DNA of 19,978 bases from NCBI GenBank assembly GCA_036403035.1, contig DASWRT010000118.1, forward strand, positions 1-19,978, in the 5' to 3' direction. Positions 13,747 to 19,978 of this stretch are shown here, one piece after another. The notes under the pieces are model-generated. The model saw nothing but the letters and a program-made list of their open reading frames with translations. It searched no databases and was not told where the DNA came from. A program made the position numbers and the translations under genes. Numbering within the stretch: the first letter of the stretch is position 1; every line of letters begins with the position of its first letter. This stretch comes from DASWRT01 sp036403035. Its GTDB lineage: Bacteria; Pseudomonadota; Alphaproteobacteria; ATCC43930; CGMCC-115725.

Positions 13747-15420
13747 ATGGCAGTAGTCACTTCCAGCCGGCAAGCCAGCTCGGTGACCAATGCCAAAGCC
13801 ATGCCGGCGGCGCTCACGGCGGCGCACACTGCGAAGGCGTGGCAGTCCTTCCGTCCCCTGTTGCCCTATCTCGGCGCGCTGCTCGCTCTCGCCTTGTTTA
13901 CCGCGGCGGCCGTGATCCTCTATCACGAGGTCACCGCGTACCGGCCGGCGGACGTGCGCCGCGCGCTGAGGGCGCTTGGCTGGGGGCAAGTCGCCCTGGC
14001 GTTGGGCGCCGCGGCGGCAAGCTACCTCCTTCTCACCGTCTACGACGTGCTGGCCCTTCGTCATGTCGGCTGGAAACTGCGTTACCGCCGAATAGCGCTC
14101 ACCTCGTTCGTCAGCTATGCGTTCAGCCATGCCTTCGGTTTCGGCAGCATCGTAGGCACTTCGGTCCGCTATCGTCTCTACGCGCCGTTCGGTCTCACCG
14201 CGGCGGAAATCGCCGAGGTCTCGGCGTTCGTCAACATCACGTTCATGGTGGGGCTGGCGGTCTTTTTCCCGATCGTGGCGCTGCTCGACCCGTCCGCGCT
14301 CGCGGTCTTGGGTGTGCCGCCCCTAGTAAGCATCGTCTTCGCCGCAGTTGCCGTGTGCCTCACCGCAAGCTACGTGCTGCTCGGGTGGTGGCTCAAGCGG
14401 CCGCTCTGCGTCCTGCGTTACGAAGTCGATCTGCCGCGTCCCGGACTGGCGCTGGGGCAGATTGCCCTTTCCCTTGTGGACCTCGCGCTCGCCGGCGCCG
14501 TGCTCTATTTCTGCCTTCCCTGGGGCACCGTCGCCTATCCTCATGTCCTCTGCGTTTTCGTGCTCGGACTTGTTGCCGGGCTGATCAGCCACGTGCCGGG
14601 CGGGCTCGGCGTGTTCGATACCGTCGTGCTGATCGGTCTCTCGGACCAATTGCCGGGCGACGCCGTGCTGGCCGGGCTGCTGGTCTTCCGCATCGCCTAC
14701 TTTCTGTTGCCTGTCATCATCGCGGGGGCGCTGTTCGGCACGGTAGAGTTGCTGAGCGCGCGGCGGCATTTCCACCGCATGTCCGAGAATCTGGCGACGT
14801 TCGTTACGCCGGCGGCACCGCTTGTGCTCGCGGGCGGTACGTTCCTCGGCGGCGTCGTGCTGTTGTTTTCAAGCGCCGCGCCGATCGACACGGCACGGCT
14901 GTGGGTCGCGGGAAAACTGCTGCCGCTGCCGCTCCTGGAGGCCTCCCACTTCCTTGGAAGCGTGGTCGGCATACTCCTCCTTCTCCTCGCCCACGGGCTA
15001 CAGCGGCGCTTGCGGAGCGCCTGGATGATCGCAGTCGGGCTGCTCGGCCTCGGAGCGCTGTCGGCGATGCTCAAGGGATTCGAGTGGCAGGAGGCCGGCG
15101 TGCTCGCCGTTCTCCTTCTCGCGTTGCTGCCGGCGAGGCGCGAGTTCACCCGCACCAGCTCGCTTCTCGGCGAGCGCTATACTCCCGGCTGGTTCCTGGC
15201 GATCTCGACCGTGCTGCTCAGCAGCTTCTGGCTGGGACTGTTCTGCTACAAGCACGTCGATCTGACGGGCGAGGTGTGGTGGCGCTTCGCGTTGCATGGC
15301 GACGCGTCGCGCTTCCTGCGCGCTTCCGTCACCGTCGCCGCGATTGCCTTGGCCGCCGCCCTGTACCGGCTCCTAAGCCCGATTGCATCCCACCGGAACG
15401 CGCGCCTGCCGGTCGACTAG
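13747..15420 (+). CDS. MprF-like flippase domain protein without the synthase domain
   Basis: A 557-aa, highly hydrophobic protein with about 13-14 predicted membrane helices. The ATG at 13747 has AGGAG with a 4-nt spacer. The N-terminal half has the lysyl-phosphatidylglycerol synthase TM-domain (UPF0104-like) hallmarks: SYAFSHAFGFGSIVGTSVRYRLY, then LISHVPGGLGVFDTVVL. The second half matches the extra helices of full MprF (SMLKGFEWQEAG, then LLPARREFTR, and LTGEVWWRFALHGDASRFLR). In full-length MprF (about 850 aa) a soluble aminoacyl-tRNA-dependent domain (DUF2156-like) follows; here the frame stops with TAG at 15418-15420 and I find no such domain in the next 450 bp. Known role of this half: translocates aminoacyl-phosphatidylglycerol to the outer leaflet. 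It could be a true stand-alone flippase or a truncated MprF. Confidence 0.88.
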   Translation: MAVVTSSRQASSVTNAKAMPAALTAAHTAKAWQSFRPLLPYLGALLALALFTAAAVILYHEVTAYRPADVRRALRALGWGQVALALGAAAASYLLLTVYDVLALRHVGWKLRYRRIALTSFVSYAFSHAFGFGSIVGTSVRYRLYAPFGLTAAEIAEVSAFVNITFMVGLAVFFPIVALLDPSALAVLGVPPLVSIVFAAVAVCLTASYVLLGWWLKRPLCVLRYEVDLPRPGLALGQIALSLVDLALAGAVLYFCLPWGTVAYPHVLCVFVLGLVAGLISHVPGGLGVFDTVVLIGLSDQLPGDAVLAGLLVFRIAYFLLPVIIAGALFGTVELLSARRHFHRMSENLATFVTPAAPLVLAGGTFLGGVVLLFSSAAPIDTARLWVAGKLLPLPLLEASHFLGSVVGILLLLLAHGLQRRLRSAWMIAVGLLGLGALSAMLKGFEWQEAGVLAVLLLALLPARREFTRTSSLLGERYTPGWFLAISTVLLSSFWLGLFCYKHVDLTGEVWWRFALHGDASRFLRASVTVAAIALAAALYRLLSPIASHRNARLPVD

Positions 15421-15441
15421 CCCGGGCTCGTCCGCATGGCT

Positions 15442-15576
15442 CTACCAGATTTCACCCACTGCCCAGACGACTACGGTGGCGAGAGCCGCAACCCAAATCA
15501 ACTGGACTGCAAGAACAAAACTAGAGATTGCTATAACATAGAGCCTATTCACTTGTGATATTCCGGAAATGTTCAT
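15442..15576 (-). CDS. Possible 44-aa single-span membrane protein
   Basis: Reading from ATG at 15576 to TAG at 15444-15442 gives MNISGISQVNRLYVIAISSF, then VLAVQLIWVAALATVVVWAV and GEIW. This is a classic small one-helix protein with a short polar N-terminus and Trp at the end of the helix. It lies in AT-richer DNA where a chance hydrophobic frame is less trivial, but no Shine-Dalgarno is evident before the ATG, and no homologue is known to me. It is convergent with the MprF-like gene. Confidence 0.3.
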   Translation of the reverse strand: MNISGISQVNRLYVIAISSFVLAVQLIWVAALATVVVWAVGEIW

Positions 15577-15592
15577 CGATCACGCCGGAATA
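15559..15592. promoter_or_regulatory. TATTCCGG / CCGGAATA inverted repeat
   Basis: A perfect 8-bp inverted repeat (15559-15566 and 15585-15592) separated by 18 bp, overlapping the start of the possible 44-aa frame. Half-sites are about 26 bp centre to centre, which fits either a dimeric regulator site or a weak stem. The interval 15593-15698 is otherwise AT-rich with no gene I can support and may contain promoters. Confidence 0.3.
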
Positions 15593-15698
15593 ACGAGTAT
15601 GGATTTGGCATATTCCATGCCGACGCGAAAAAGAGAACTATGTTTACTTCCGTACCTGGTGAGGTTTAATAGGGAGACCCGGCTCGGTTTTTGCCCCC

Positions 15699-15842
15699 AT
15701 GTCCCTCGAAGTTTTCACGCTCAAGCATCATAGGCTCAGGCGGCTTGCGCTGCCGAAAGGGGTCGCTGTGATTGCCGCGGGAATAGGTGCGTGGGTTGCA
15801 ATCGTCGGTGCTGTCGCGGCTTTGTACTGGATCGGCGGTTAG
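15699..15842 (+). CDS. Possible 47-aa single-span membrane protein
   Basis: ATG at 15699 to TAG at 15842 gives MSLEVFTLKHHRLRRLALPK, then GVAVIAAGIGAWVAIVGAVA and ALYWIGG. It has a basic N-terminal segment (KHHRLRR) followed by one membrane helix of about 24 residues, consistent with an N-in small inner-membrane protein. The nearest purine-rich sequence (AGGGAGA, about 21-27 nt upstream) is too far for a normal RBS. It ends 28 bp before the convergent MFS gene's stop. Treat as a candidate only. Confidence 0.33.
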   Translation: MSLEVFTLKHHRLRRLALPKGVAVIAAGIGAWVAIVGAVAALYWIGG

Positions 15843-15870
15843 GCTCGACCAAGAGAGCCTGTAGGCGCTC

Positions 15871-17262
15871 TCAATCGCCGGTTTCCGACAGCGTCTGCCG
15901 GCTCTGTCCGAACAGCCGCAGACTGCTTGCGACGGCTCCGGCCGCGGCGAAGCCGGCGCCGAGCAGCACGGCGGCGGTGGCGCCGTTTGCCGCCGCCGCT
16001 GCCGCGACGCCGGTCAGACCGAAGATGACGGCGACGGTCGCGGCGCCCGTGGTCTGGCCGATGAGGCGCGCCGTCGCGAGAATGCCGCTGGCGCTGCCGC
16101 TTCGCTCGCGCGGCGCGCTGGTGAGGATCGCGCGATTGTTCGGCGACTGGAAGAAACCGAACCCGACGCCGCAGATCGCCATCCGCCACGCCATGTCGTG
16201 CAGTCCTGCATGCGCCGGCATCGACGCGACCAGGAGCAGCCCGACGCTCAGCGCGGCGAGGCCGAGCCCGCCGAGGATCCCGGCGGGATAGCGGTCGGCG
16301 AGCCGCCCGGCGATCGGCGCGACGAAAGCGACGGCGAGCGGCCACGGCGTCATCAGCAGGCCGGTTTCGACCTGCGAGCGGCCAAGCACGTCCTCCAGAT
16401 AGAAGGGCAGCGCGACGAAGGCGAGCCCTTGCGCCGTGAACGAGCAGATGGATGTCGCGACCGAGAGCGAGAAGACCGGCCGCTTGAACAGGTCTACCGC
16501 GAGCAGCGGCGCGTCGAGCGCGAGCTGCCGGCGGACCAGGATGAACCCCGCCAGCGCCGCGCCGGCAAGCTCGACAGCGACCAGGGGAGACAGGCGGCCG
16601 AGATTGTCGATCCCGGTGATCAGCAGCCCGAAAGTCAGCGCGCTCAGGCCGGCGCTCGGCAGATCGAACGCGTTCGGTGCGCGCGGCGAGCGCGGCAGCA
16701 GCGGCGCCGCGAGACCGAGCGCGAGCGCGCCGAGCGGCACGTTCACCGCGAAGAGCCATGGCCAGGAGGCGACCGACAGGATCGCCGCCGCGACGCTCGG
16801 CCCGAGCGCCGAAGCGGTCGCGACGACGAGTGCGTTGAGCCCGACGCCGCGGCCCAGCATCGCCCGCGGATAGATGAAGCGGATCAGCGCGGTGTTGACG
16901 CTCATCAGCCCGGCGGCGCCGAAACCCTGGACGACCCGCGCCAGCGACAGCGCCGGCAGCGAGTGCGACATCGCGCAGGCGAGCGACGCGAGGGTGAAGA
17001 TCGCGAGACCAACCCCATAGATCCGGCGGTAGCCGAAGATGTCGCCCAGCGCGGCGAGCGGCAGCAGCGAGACCGTCACGGCGAGCTGATAGGCGTTGAC
17101 GACCCAGATGGCGTCCGCCGCCTCGACGTGGAGATCACGCGCGATCGTCGGCAGGGCGATGTTCGTGATCGCGCCGTCGAGCACGGCCATGGTGACCGCG
17201 ATCGCAATCGTGAGCATTGCCCAGCGTCGCTGCTGCGGCGGCAGGCCATCTTGTGCATACAT
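15871..17262 (-). CDS. MFS drug exporter, DHA2 (EmrB/QacA) family, 14 helices
   Basis: A 463-aa proton-driven exporter starting at ATG 17262 (MYAQDGLPPQQRRW), about 14 residues before helix 1, as usual for the family. The frame is open to a GTG at 17430, but that extension is Pro/Ser/Arg-rich, lacks an RBS and contains an operator-like dyad. Family motifs: MAVLDGAITNIALPTIARDL (motif D1 in helix 1), ALGDIFGYRRIYGVG (motif A), RVVQGFGAAGLMSVNTALI and a motif-C-like GLNALVVATASALGPSVAAAI. About 14 helices can be counted. Known role: efflux of lipophilic cations, antibiotics or metabolites; no EmrA-type membrane-fusion partner is next to it. It is divergent from a GntR/FCD regulator, which probably controls it. 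Confidence 0.92.
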   Translation of the reverse strand: MYAQDGLPPQQRRWAMLTIAIAVTMAVLDGAITNIALPTIARDLHVEAADAIWVVNAYQLAVTVSLLPLAALGDIFGYRRIYGVGLAIFTLASLACAMSHSLPALSLARVVQGFGAAGLMSVNTALIRFIYPRAMLGRGVGLNALVVATASALGPSVAAAILSVASWPWLFAVNVPLGALALGLAAPLLPRSPRAPNAFDLPSAGLSALTFGLLITGIDNLGRLSPLVAVELAGAALAGFILVRRQLALDAPLLAVDLFKRPVFSLSVATSICSFTAQGLAFVALPFYLEDVLGRSQVETGLLMTPWPLAVAFVAPIAGRLADRYPAGILGGLGLAALSVGLLLVASMPAHAGLHDMAWRMAICGVGFGFFQSPNNRAILTSAPRERSGSASGILATARLIGQTTGAATVAVIFGLTGVAAAAAANGATAAVLLGAGFAAAGAVASSLRLFGQSRQTLSETGD

Positions 17263-17289
17263 CGGCGGTGATATCGTCCCAGCAGCGGA

Positions 17290-17306
17290 TAAGCGTTTAC
17301 CGCTTA
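17290..17306. promoter_or_regulatory. TAAGCG-5-CGCTTA dyad upstream of the MFS exporter
   Basis: TAAGCG (17290-17295) and CGCTTA (17301-17306) form a perfect 6-bp inverted repeat with a 5-bp spacer, 28 bp upstream of the exporter ATG and within the intergenic region shared with the divergent GntR gene. A regulator-binding site is likely by position; which regulator is inference. Confidence 0.4.
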
Positions 17307-17408
17307 ACGCGTCGAGGCCGTCCGCGCCAGAGCCGAGGCCGGAGTCAGGGGGCGTCGAGCGGTCGCATCGGGCGCCCGCCGGTGCGGCGGCGCTCCGCGA
17401 ATTATTCT

Positions 17409-17427
17409 TCGCATGAGGGTTATGCGA
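17409..17427. promoter_or_regulatory. TCGCAT-7-ATGCGA dyad upstream of the GntR gene
   Basis: A perfect 6-bp inverted repeat with a 7-bp spacer, 59 bp upstream of the regulator's GTG start. It could be an autoregulatory operator of the GntR protein. Its half-site differs from that of the 17290 dyad, so at most one is likely to be the regulator's own site. Confidence 0.35.
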
Positions 17428-17485
17428 CACTAAGATGAACGGCTTCCGGTGTTTGTCTTGAGCCGTCGTTCGGAGGGTATGCTTC

Positions 17486-18274
17486 GTGTCGCGGATGCAA
17501 CTCGCCTACGAGAGGTTGCGCGATCTCATCGTGACGCTGCAATTGGCGCCCGGCGAGCGACTGAGCGAGAGCTGGCTGGAGTCGTTCTTCCAGGGGTCGC
17601 GCACGCCGATCCGTGCCGCGCTCGGCCGCCTCGAAGCGGAGGGCTTGGTGCAGCGGGGCAAGCCCGGCTACATGGTCGCGCCGATCGACCTGCGTGAAAT
17701 CGAGCAAGTCTACGCGTTTCGCGAGACGGTCGAAAGCGAGGCGGTGCGGCTCGTCTGCAACCGCGCCACCCCCGCCGAACTCGACGCCATCGCGGAAATA
17801 TTGGATTCCTGCCAAGCGGATACGCCGTCCGACGAATGGTACTGCGTCGCGACCGATTTCCATGTCGAGATCGCCCGGCTTTCCGACAACCCGTTCTTCG
17901 CGCGCTCGCTCGATGACGCGATGACGCGGGTCTCGCGGGCGCGCTGGCTCAAGATCTGGAGCCAGACCTCGCGGGATCACGCCTGGGCCGAGCACCGCCG
18001 GATCCTGGAGCTGATCCGTGCGCGGAAGGCGGAAGAGGCTGCGACGGAGACCGCGCGGCACGTCCGGGAGTCCCGCGACTGGTTGCTGAAGTCGCTGTCG
18101 GACTACCGGCGCAGCCTGCGGACGCTCGGTTTCGCGGTCGTCGCCTGGCGCCGGAGGGCGCGCGGAAACGGCAGGCCGATGCGGGTTGGCCGACGACCCG
18201 CCGAACGGCTCGACGGTCTGATCGCGGCGGCGTCTCGTACGCCGGCTCTGCATCTCTGTCCGATTGCCCGTTAG
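17486..18274 (+). CDS. GntR family transcriptional regulator, FCD (FadR-type) subfamily
   Basis: A 262-aa regulator. The GTG start at 17486 is favoured by GGAGGG about 9 nt upstream; an ATG three codons later is too far from it. The winged helix-turn-helix is at residues 4-67 (AYERLRDLIVTLQLAPGERL, then SRTPIRAALGRLEAEGLVQR). The all-helical FCD ligand domain is at about 75-205, with the usual metal-binding pattern at D124 (ATDFHVEIARL), H170 (AWAEHRRILELI) and H192 (ARHVRESRD). The known family role is binding a carboxylate or amino-acid-like ligand to release DNA. It is divergent from the DHA2 exporter and probably controls it. Oddly, about 55 residues past the normal FCD end (from about 207) are Arg-rich and unlike the family, suggesting readthrough of a disrupted 3' end beside the IS element. 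Confidence 0.9.
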   Translation: MSRMQLAYERLRDLIVTLQLAPGERLSESWLESFFQGSRTPIRAALGRLEAEGLVQRGKPGYMVAPIDLREIEQVYAFRETVESEAVRLVCNRATPAELDAIAEILDSCQADTPSDEWYCVATDFHVEIARLSDNPFFARSLDDAMTRVSRARWLKIWSQTSRDHAWAEHRRILELIRARKAEEAATETARHVRESRDWLLKSLSDYRRSLRTLGFAVVAWRRRARGNGRPMRVGRRPAERLDGLIAAASRTPALHLCPIAR

Positions 18275-18283
18275 GGCTAGTCG

Positions 18284-19770
18284 CAATACCGTTGAGTTAA
18301 GGCTGTTCCGTGTGTTGACGGCTAGCCAGCGATGCTTGCGGGGGAGGAGCCGATGGCCCGGAAGCCGGCACATCTGCCGAACGGCACACGGATTAGCGAT
18401 TATGTCAGCCTGGGTGTGCTGACGACCACCGTCCCGGCGGCGCTCGTCGATGCCGTGCTCGCGGACACCGGCCGTCAGAGCCGGCGTTATCGCCAGTTGC
18501 CGGCTCGGCTGGTGGTCTATTATGTCATGGCTCTGGCCCTGGGCTCTGGCCCTGTATGGCAGGCCTCCTATGGCGAAGTGCTGCGCTGCCTGCTCGAGGG
18601 TGTGCGCTGGTTGTGCTTGGGCGGTGCCGATGCGGCGGTCGCCGACAAGTCGGCCATCACCAAGGCGCGCACGCGGCTCGGTCCGGCCCCGCTCAAGGAA
18701 CTGTTCGAGCGTGTCGCTCGCCCCTTCGCCGAAGCCGAGACAGCAGGCGCCTGGTATCGCGGCCATCGCCTGGTCAGCCTCGACGGCACGACCATCGATC
18801 TGCCCGACACGCCGGATCTCGAGGACCACTTCGGCCGCCCGGCAGCCTCGCGCGGCATCAGCAGCTTTCCGCAGCTACGCCTGCTGACCCTCGTCGAGAC
18901 GGGGACCCACGCCATCTTTGCCGCCGCCGTCGATCGCTACGACAGCAGCGAGGTCGGGCTGGCACCGCCGCTGCTCGCGCAATTGCAACCCGGCATGCTG
19001 TGCCTGGCCGACCGCGCCTTTGTCGGCTTCGAGCTATGGCGCACGGCGAGCACGCCAGGCGCCGACCTGTTGTGGCGGGTGCGCAAAAACCAAGTGCTCC
19101 CCTGCCAGGAGCGCCTGCCCGACGGCTCGTACCTGAGCCGCCTCTATGCCTCGCCCAAGCATCGTCGGCAGGACAAGGACGGCCTGCTTGTCCGCGTCAT
19201 CGAGTACCGCCTCTGGAGGGCGTGCCGGATGCCGAGCCGCTGTACCGGCTGATCACGACACTGCTCGACCCGGTCGCCGCCCCGGCGCGCGAGCTAGCGG
19301 CGCTCTATCATGAGCGCTGGGAAAGCGAGGGCACTTTCGCCGAACTCAAGGTGACGCTGCCCGGCACACGGCTGATGCTGCGCAGCCGGCCGGCGGGCCG
19401 ATCTCGCCAAGCAGGAACTCTACGGCCTCTTGCTCGTCCACTTCGCCTTGCGCCGGCTGATGCACGAGGCGAGCCGCACGACCGGCTGCGACCCGGACCA
19501 TCTGTCCTTCATCCACACGGTGCGCATCGTGCGGCGGCATCTCCCGTTCCATGCTGCCTTTTCCCCCACCGCAGCAGCACCGGATGGCTGAGCTCATCCT
19601 CCTTGAGATCCTCGCGCTGCCCGCCGAGCGTAGCCGTGCCGCCACAATCCTCGGGTTATCAAGCGCAAGATGAGCAACTTCCCGACTCGGGCGCGTGCCG
19701 CTCCGGCCCCGCGGCAGGTCTTCCAGTACGAGGATCACATCCGGATTGTCGCGCCGGTGATCGCCCCCGC
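18284..19770 (+). mobile_element. Degenerate IS4-family insertion sequence
   Basis: The element contains the broken transposase (18353 onward). CAATACCGTTGAGTTAAGG (18284-18302), just after the GntR stop, looks like the left end and leader seen in this type of IS4 element. I could not find a matching inverted right end, so the right limit is approximate and set shortly after the transposase C-terminal motif. Confidence 0.5.
18353..19760 (+). pseudogene. IS4-family transposase, broken by four frame changes
   Basis: It starts at ATG 18353 with GGGGAGGAG upstream. In the first frame it reads through MARKPAHLPNGTRISDYVSL, the first DDE Asp in LVSLDGTTIDLPDTPD and the second in CLADRAFVGFELW, to about 19212. 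There the frame changes (a duplicated CT or a lost base) and YRLITTLLD leads into YHERWESEGTFAELK, an exact Y-2-R-3-E-6-K IS4 signature carrying the catalytic Glu (19306-19350). Near 19395 the frame shifts again to ADLAKQELYGLLLVHFALRR, ending at TGA 19589-19591. A third frame holds MAELILLEILALPAERSRAA (from 19584). The fourth change leads to VIKRKMSNFPTRARA and HIRIV, the usual C-terminal end. Frames used are 2, 1, 2, 3, 2. The catalytic residues survive, but no full-length protein can be made. Confidence 0.9.
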
Positions 19771-19877
19771 CGTCGCACCGGGCCGAGCCGAAACCGACCC
19801 GCCTGTTGACCCGCCCGCCTGCCACCACGGCACGTCCGCGGCGTCCGCGGCGGCGGACAACCCGGTCAACCGGTCAG

Positions 19878-19978
19878 CACACGATCTGGCACGCCCATGT
19901 CCGCGCCTGGCGGGCCAGCAATCTGTCGCGCCACGCCTACTGCCAAGTGCATAGCCTCGCGCTCCGCACCGTCAATGC
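19878..19978 (+). CDS. IS66-type TnpA-like accessory protein, 5' part (cut by window end)
   Basis: The frame from about 19878 reads HTIWHAHVRAWRASNLSRHA, then YCQVHSLALRTVN, up to the window edge. The W-x2-HV-xAWRAS-xLS-x2-AYC-x2-H-x-L spacing is the N-terminal helix-turn-helix signature of the small TnpA/Orf1 proteins of IS66-family elements. No start codon is clear in this frame: upstream sequence in the adjacent frame (ADNPVNRSAH) looks continuous with it, so the start may be missing or a frameshift may be present. It is probably a second, separate transposon remnant next to the IS4 copy. Confidence 0.5.

Noticed and set aside
13839..15524. A 561-codon plus-strand frame overlapping the MprF-like gene
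   Set aside because: It is Arg-rich with no membrane pattern or motif. The other frame has an RBS and clear family motifs.
17263..17430. GTG at 17430 as start of the DHA2 exporter
   Set aside because: The extra 56 residues are Pro/Ser/Arg-rich, no RBS precedes the GTG, and the stretch contains operator-like dyads. The ATG at 17262 gives the usual N-terminal length.

Overview
The window is very GC-rich (mostly about 65-70% by eye) and has Alphaproteobacteria-like content: a TlyA plus RlmD/RumA-type methyltransferase pair, a GMC choline-dehydrogenase-like flavoenzyme, an OxlT-type antiporter, LrgAB, and a small lipoprotein of an alphaproteobacterial type. A Rhodospirillales- or Rhizobiales-like soil or plant-associated bacterium is plausible. 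This is inferred from gene content and composition only; there is no rRNA or other taxonomic marker.

Layout. (1) 1-484: C-terminal end of a methyl-accepting chemotaxis protein, then a small secreted Q/R/S-rich protein (658-1053). Convergent to these is an exported serine hydrolase of the beta-lactamase/esterase fold (2405-1113, minus). (2) 2406-4623: an accessory-looking patch. Two, possibly three, co-oriented minus-strand genes run 4359?->4141, 4055->3021 and 2978->2736. The large one encodes a 344-aa protein with an HExxE motif and a basic, low-complexity tail. The upstream DNA (about 4056-4400) is strikingly AT-rich, suggesting acquired DNA. (3) 4624-6912: lrgA and lrgB (overlapping by 4 nt), then an AI-2E family permease. 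(4) 8348-7056 (minus): an oxalate/formate-antiporter-like MFS protein with a clear intrinsic terminator. Upstream lie two small minus-strand genes, a lipoprotein-like 89-aa protein and a 66-aa protein. (5) 9095-9799: a gene-free stretch carrying a 324-bp MITE-like element with long imperfect terminal inverted repeats and a TAA duplication, then an orphan terminator-like hairpin. (6) 9800-13655: GMC oxidoreductase, then tlyA and an Fe-S RNA m5U methyltransferase (4-nt overlap). (7) 13747-15420: an MprF-like membrane protein lacking the catalytic aminoacyl-transfer domain. After it, an AT-richer 450-bp interval holds two possible tiny one-helix membrane proteins. (8) 17262-15871 (minus): a DHA2-type drug exporter, divergent from a GntR/FCD regulator (17486-18274). 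Their shared intergenic region holds two dyads that are operator candidates. (9) 18284-19978: transposon debris, comprising an IS4-family transposase broken by four frame changes and the start of an IS66 TnpA-like reading frame cut by the window edge.

Most of the window is ordinary metabolism, transport and RNA modification. The parts that ordinary annotation would not explain are the HExxE protein cluster, the structured MITE-like element with its adjacent orphan terminator, the flippase-only MprF form, and the small membrane ORFs at 15442-15842. I found no CRISPR array, tRNA, rRNA or recognisable defence system.
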